DNA of 6,009 nucleotides from an uncultured Clostridia bacterium (lineage in GTDB: Bacteria > Bacillota > Clostridia > Christensenellales > Aristaeellaceae), in the NCBI GenBank assembly GCA_937934775.1, contig CALGYL010000300.1, forward strand, positions 1 to 6,009. Direction: 5' to 3'. Every line of letters starts with the position of its first letter. Within the stretch, counting starts at the first letter, position 1. The notes below the pieces were generated by a model. It was not told the origin of the DNA, made no database searches, and was given only the letters and a program-made list of their open reading frames with translations. Shown in pieces: positions 5,964 through 6,009 of the stretch. Both the position numbers and the translations under genes were made by a program.

Positions 5964-6009
5964 AGATCGGAAGAGCACACGTCTGAACTCCAGTCACTTA
6001 GGCATCTCG
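5964..6009. other. Illumina TruSeq index adapter (sequencing contamination, not genomic)
   Basis: The 46 bases begin with AGATCGGAAGAGC, continue with ACACGTCTGAACTCCAGTCAC, then the six-base barcode TTAGGC (TruSeq index 3) at 5998-6003 and ATCTCG, matching the TruSeq indexed adapter base for base. It interrupts the solute-binding protein frame. The contig should be trimmed at about 5963; the first A (5964) could be the ligation A or native. Confidence 0.97.

Noticed and set aside
1..6009. CRISPR arrays, tRNA/rRNA genes, transposases, phage genes
   Set aside because: I found no regularly spaced repeats, no cloverleaf or ribosomal sequence, and no open frame with recombinase or phage motifs.

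Overview
The window looks like one assembled metagenomic or draft-genome contig from a GC-rich member of the Clostridia. Three things point there: the SCIFF (six cysteines in forty-five residues) peptide and its radical SAM maturase, a pair that is close to a lineage marker for Clostridia; strong GGAGG-type ribosome binding sites; and an acidic, Thr/Pro-rich tail on a secreted transport lipoprotein. A high-GC order such as Christensenellales or Oscillospirales is my guess, not something the sequence proves.

Left part, plus strand: the window opens inside the SCIFF precursor gene (scfA, last 17 codons at 2-55). A terminator-like hairpin with a T-run (73-107) follows, then the complete maturase gene scfB (126-1496). 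After a 135-base gap with a possible promoter comes a TIM-barrel metal-dependent amidohydrolase (1632-2810). Precursor and maturase work together to make a thioether-bridged peptide (ranthipeptide). The amidohydrolase has no evident role in that pathway.

Middle, minus strand: a compact two-gene operon reads toward the amidohydrolase. The first gene is a PfkB/ribokinase-family kinase (4504 down to 3566); one base after its stop codon starts a P-loop kinase of the uridine kinase/pantothenate kinase-like YggC/FrcK type (3564 down to 2824). A near-perfect promoter (TTGGCA, 17 bases, TATAAT) drives the pair. The two genes probably act in one sugar or nucleoside salvage route; the substrate cannot be read from the sequence. 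The operon and the amidohydrolase converge with only 13 bases between them and no visible terminator.

Right part: upstream of the kinase promoter lies a 166-base element (4640-4805) bounded by perfect 15-bp inverted repeats and able to fold on itself along most of its length. It is MITE-like or a structured intergenic repeat. Next is a strong unidirectional terminator (4829-4872) for a minus-strand gene encoding the C-terminal part of a family 5 (oligopeptide type) ABC transporter solute-binding protein. That gene is cut at its 5' end because the last 46 bases (5964-6009) are not genomic: they match the Illumina TruSeq index adapter, including the barcode TTAGGC. Native sequence therefore ends at about 5963.

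The points most worth a second look are a glycine in the SCIFF peptide where the known thioether acceptor threonine is expected, the inverted-repeat element, and the adapter contamination. I saw no CRISPR array, tRNA, rRNA, transposase or phage gene.
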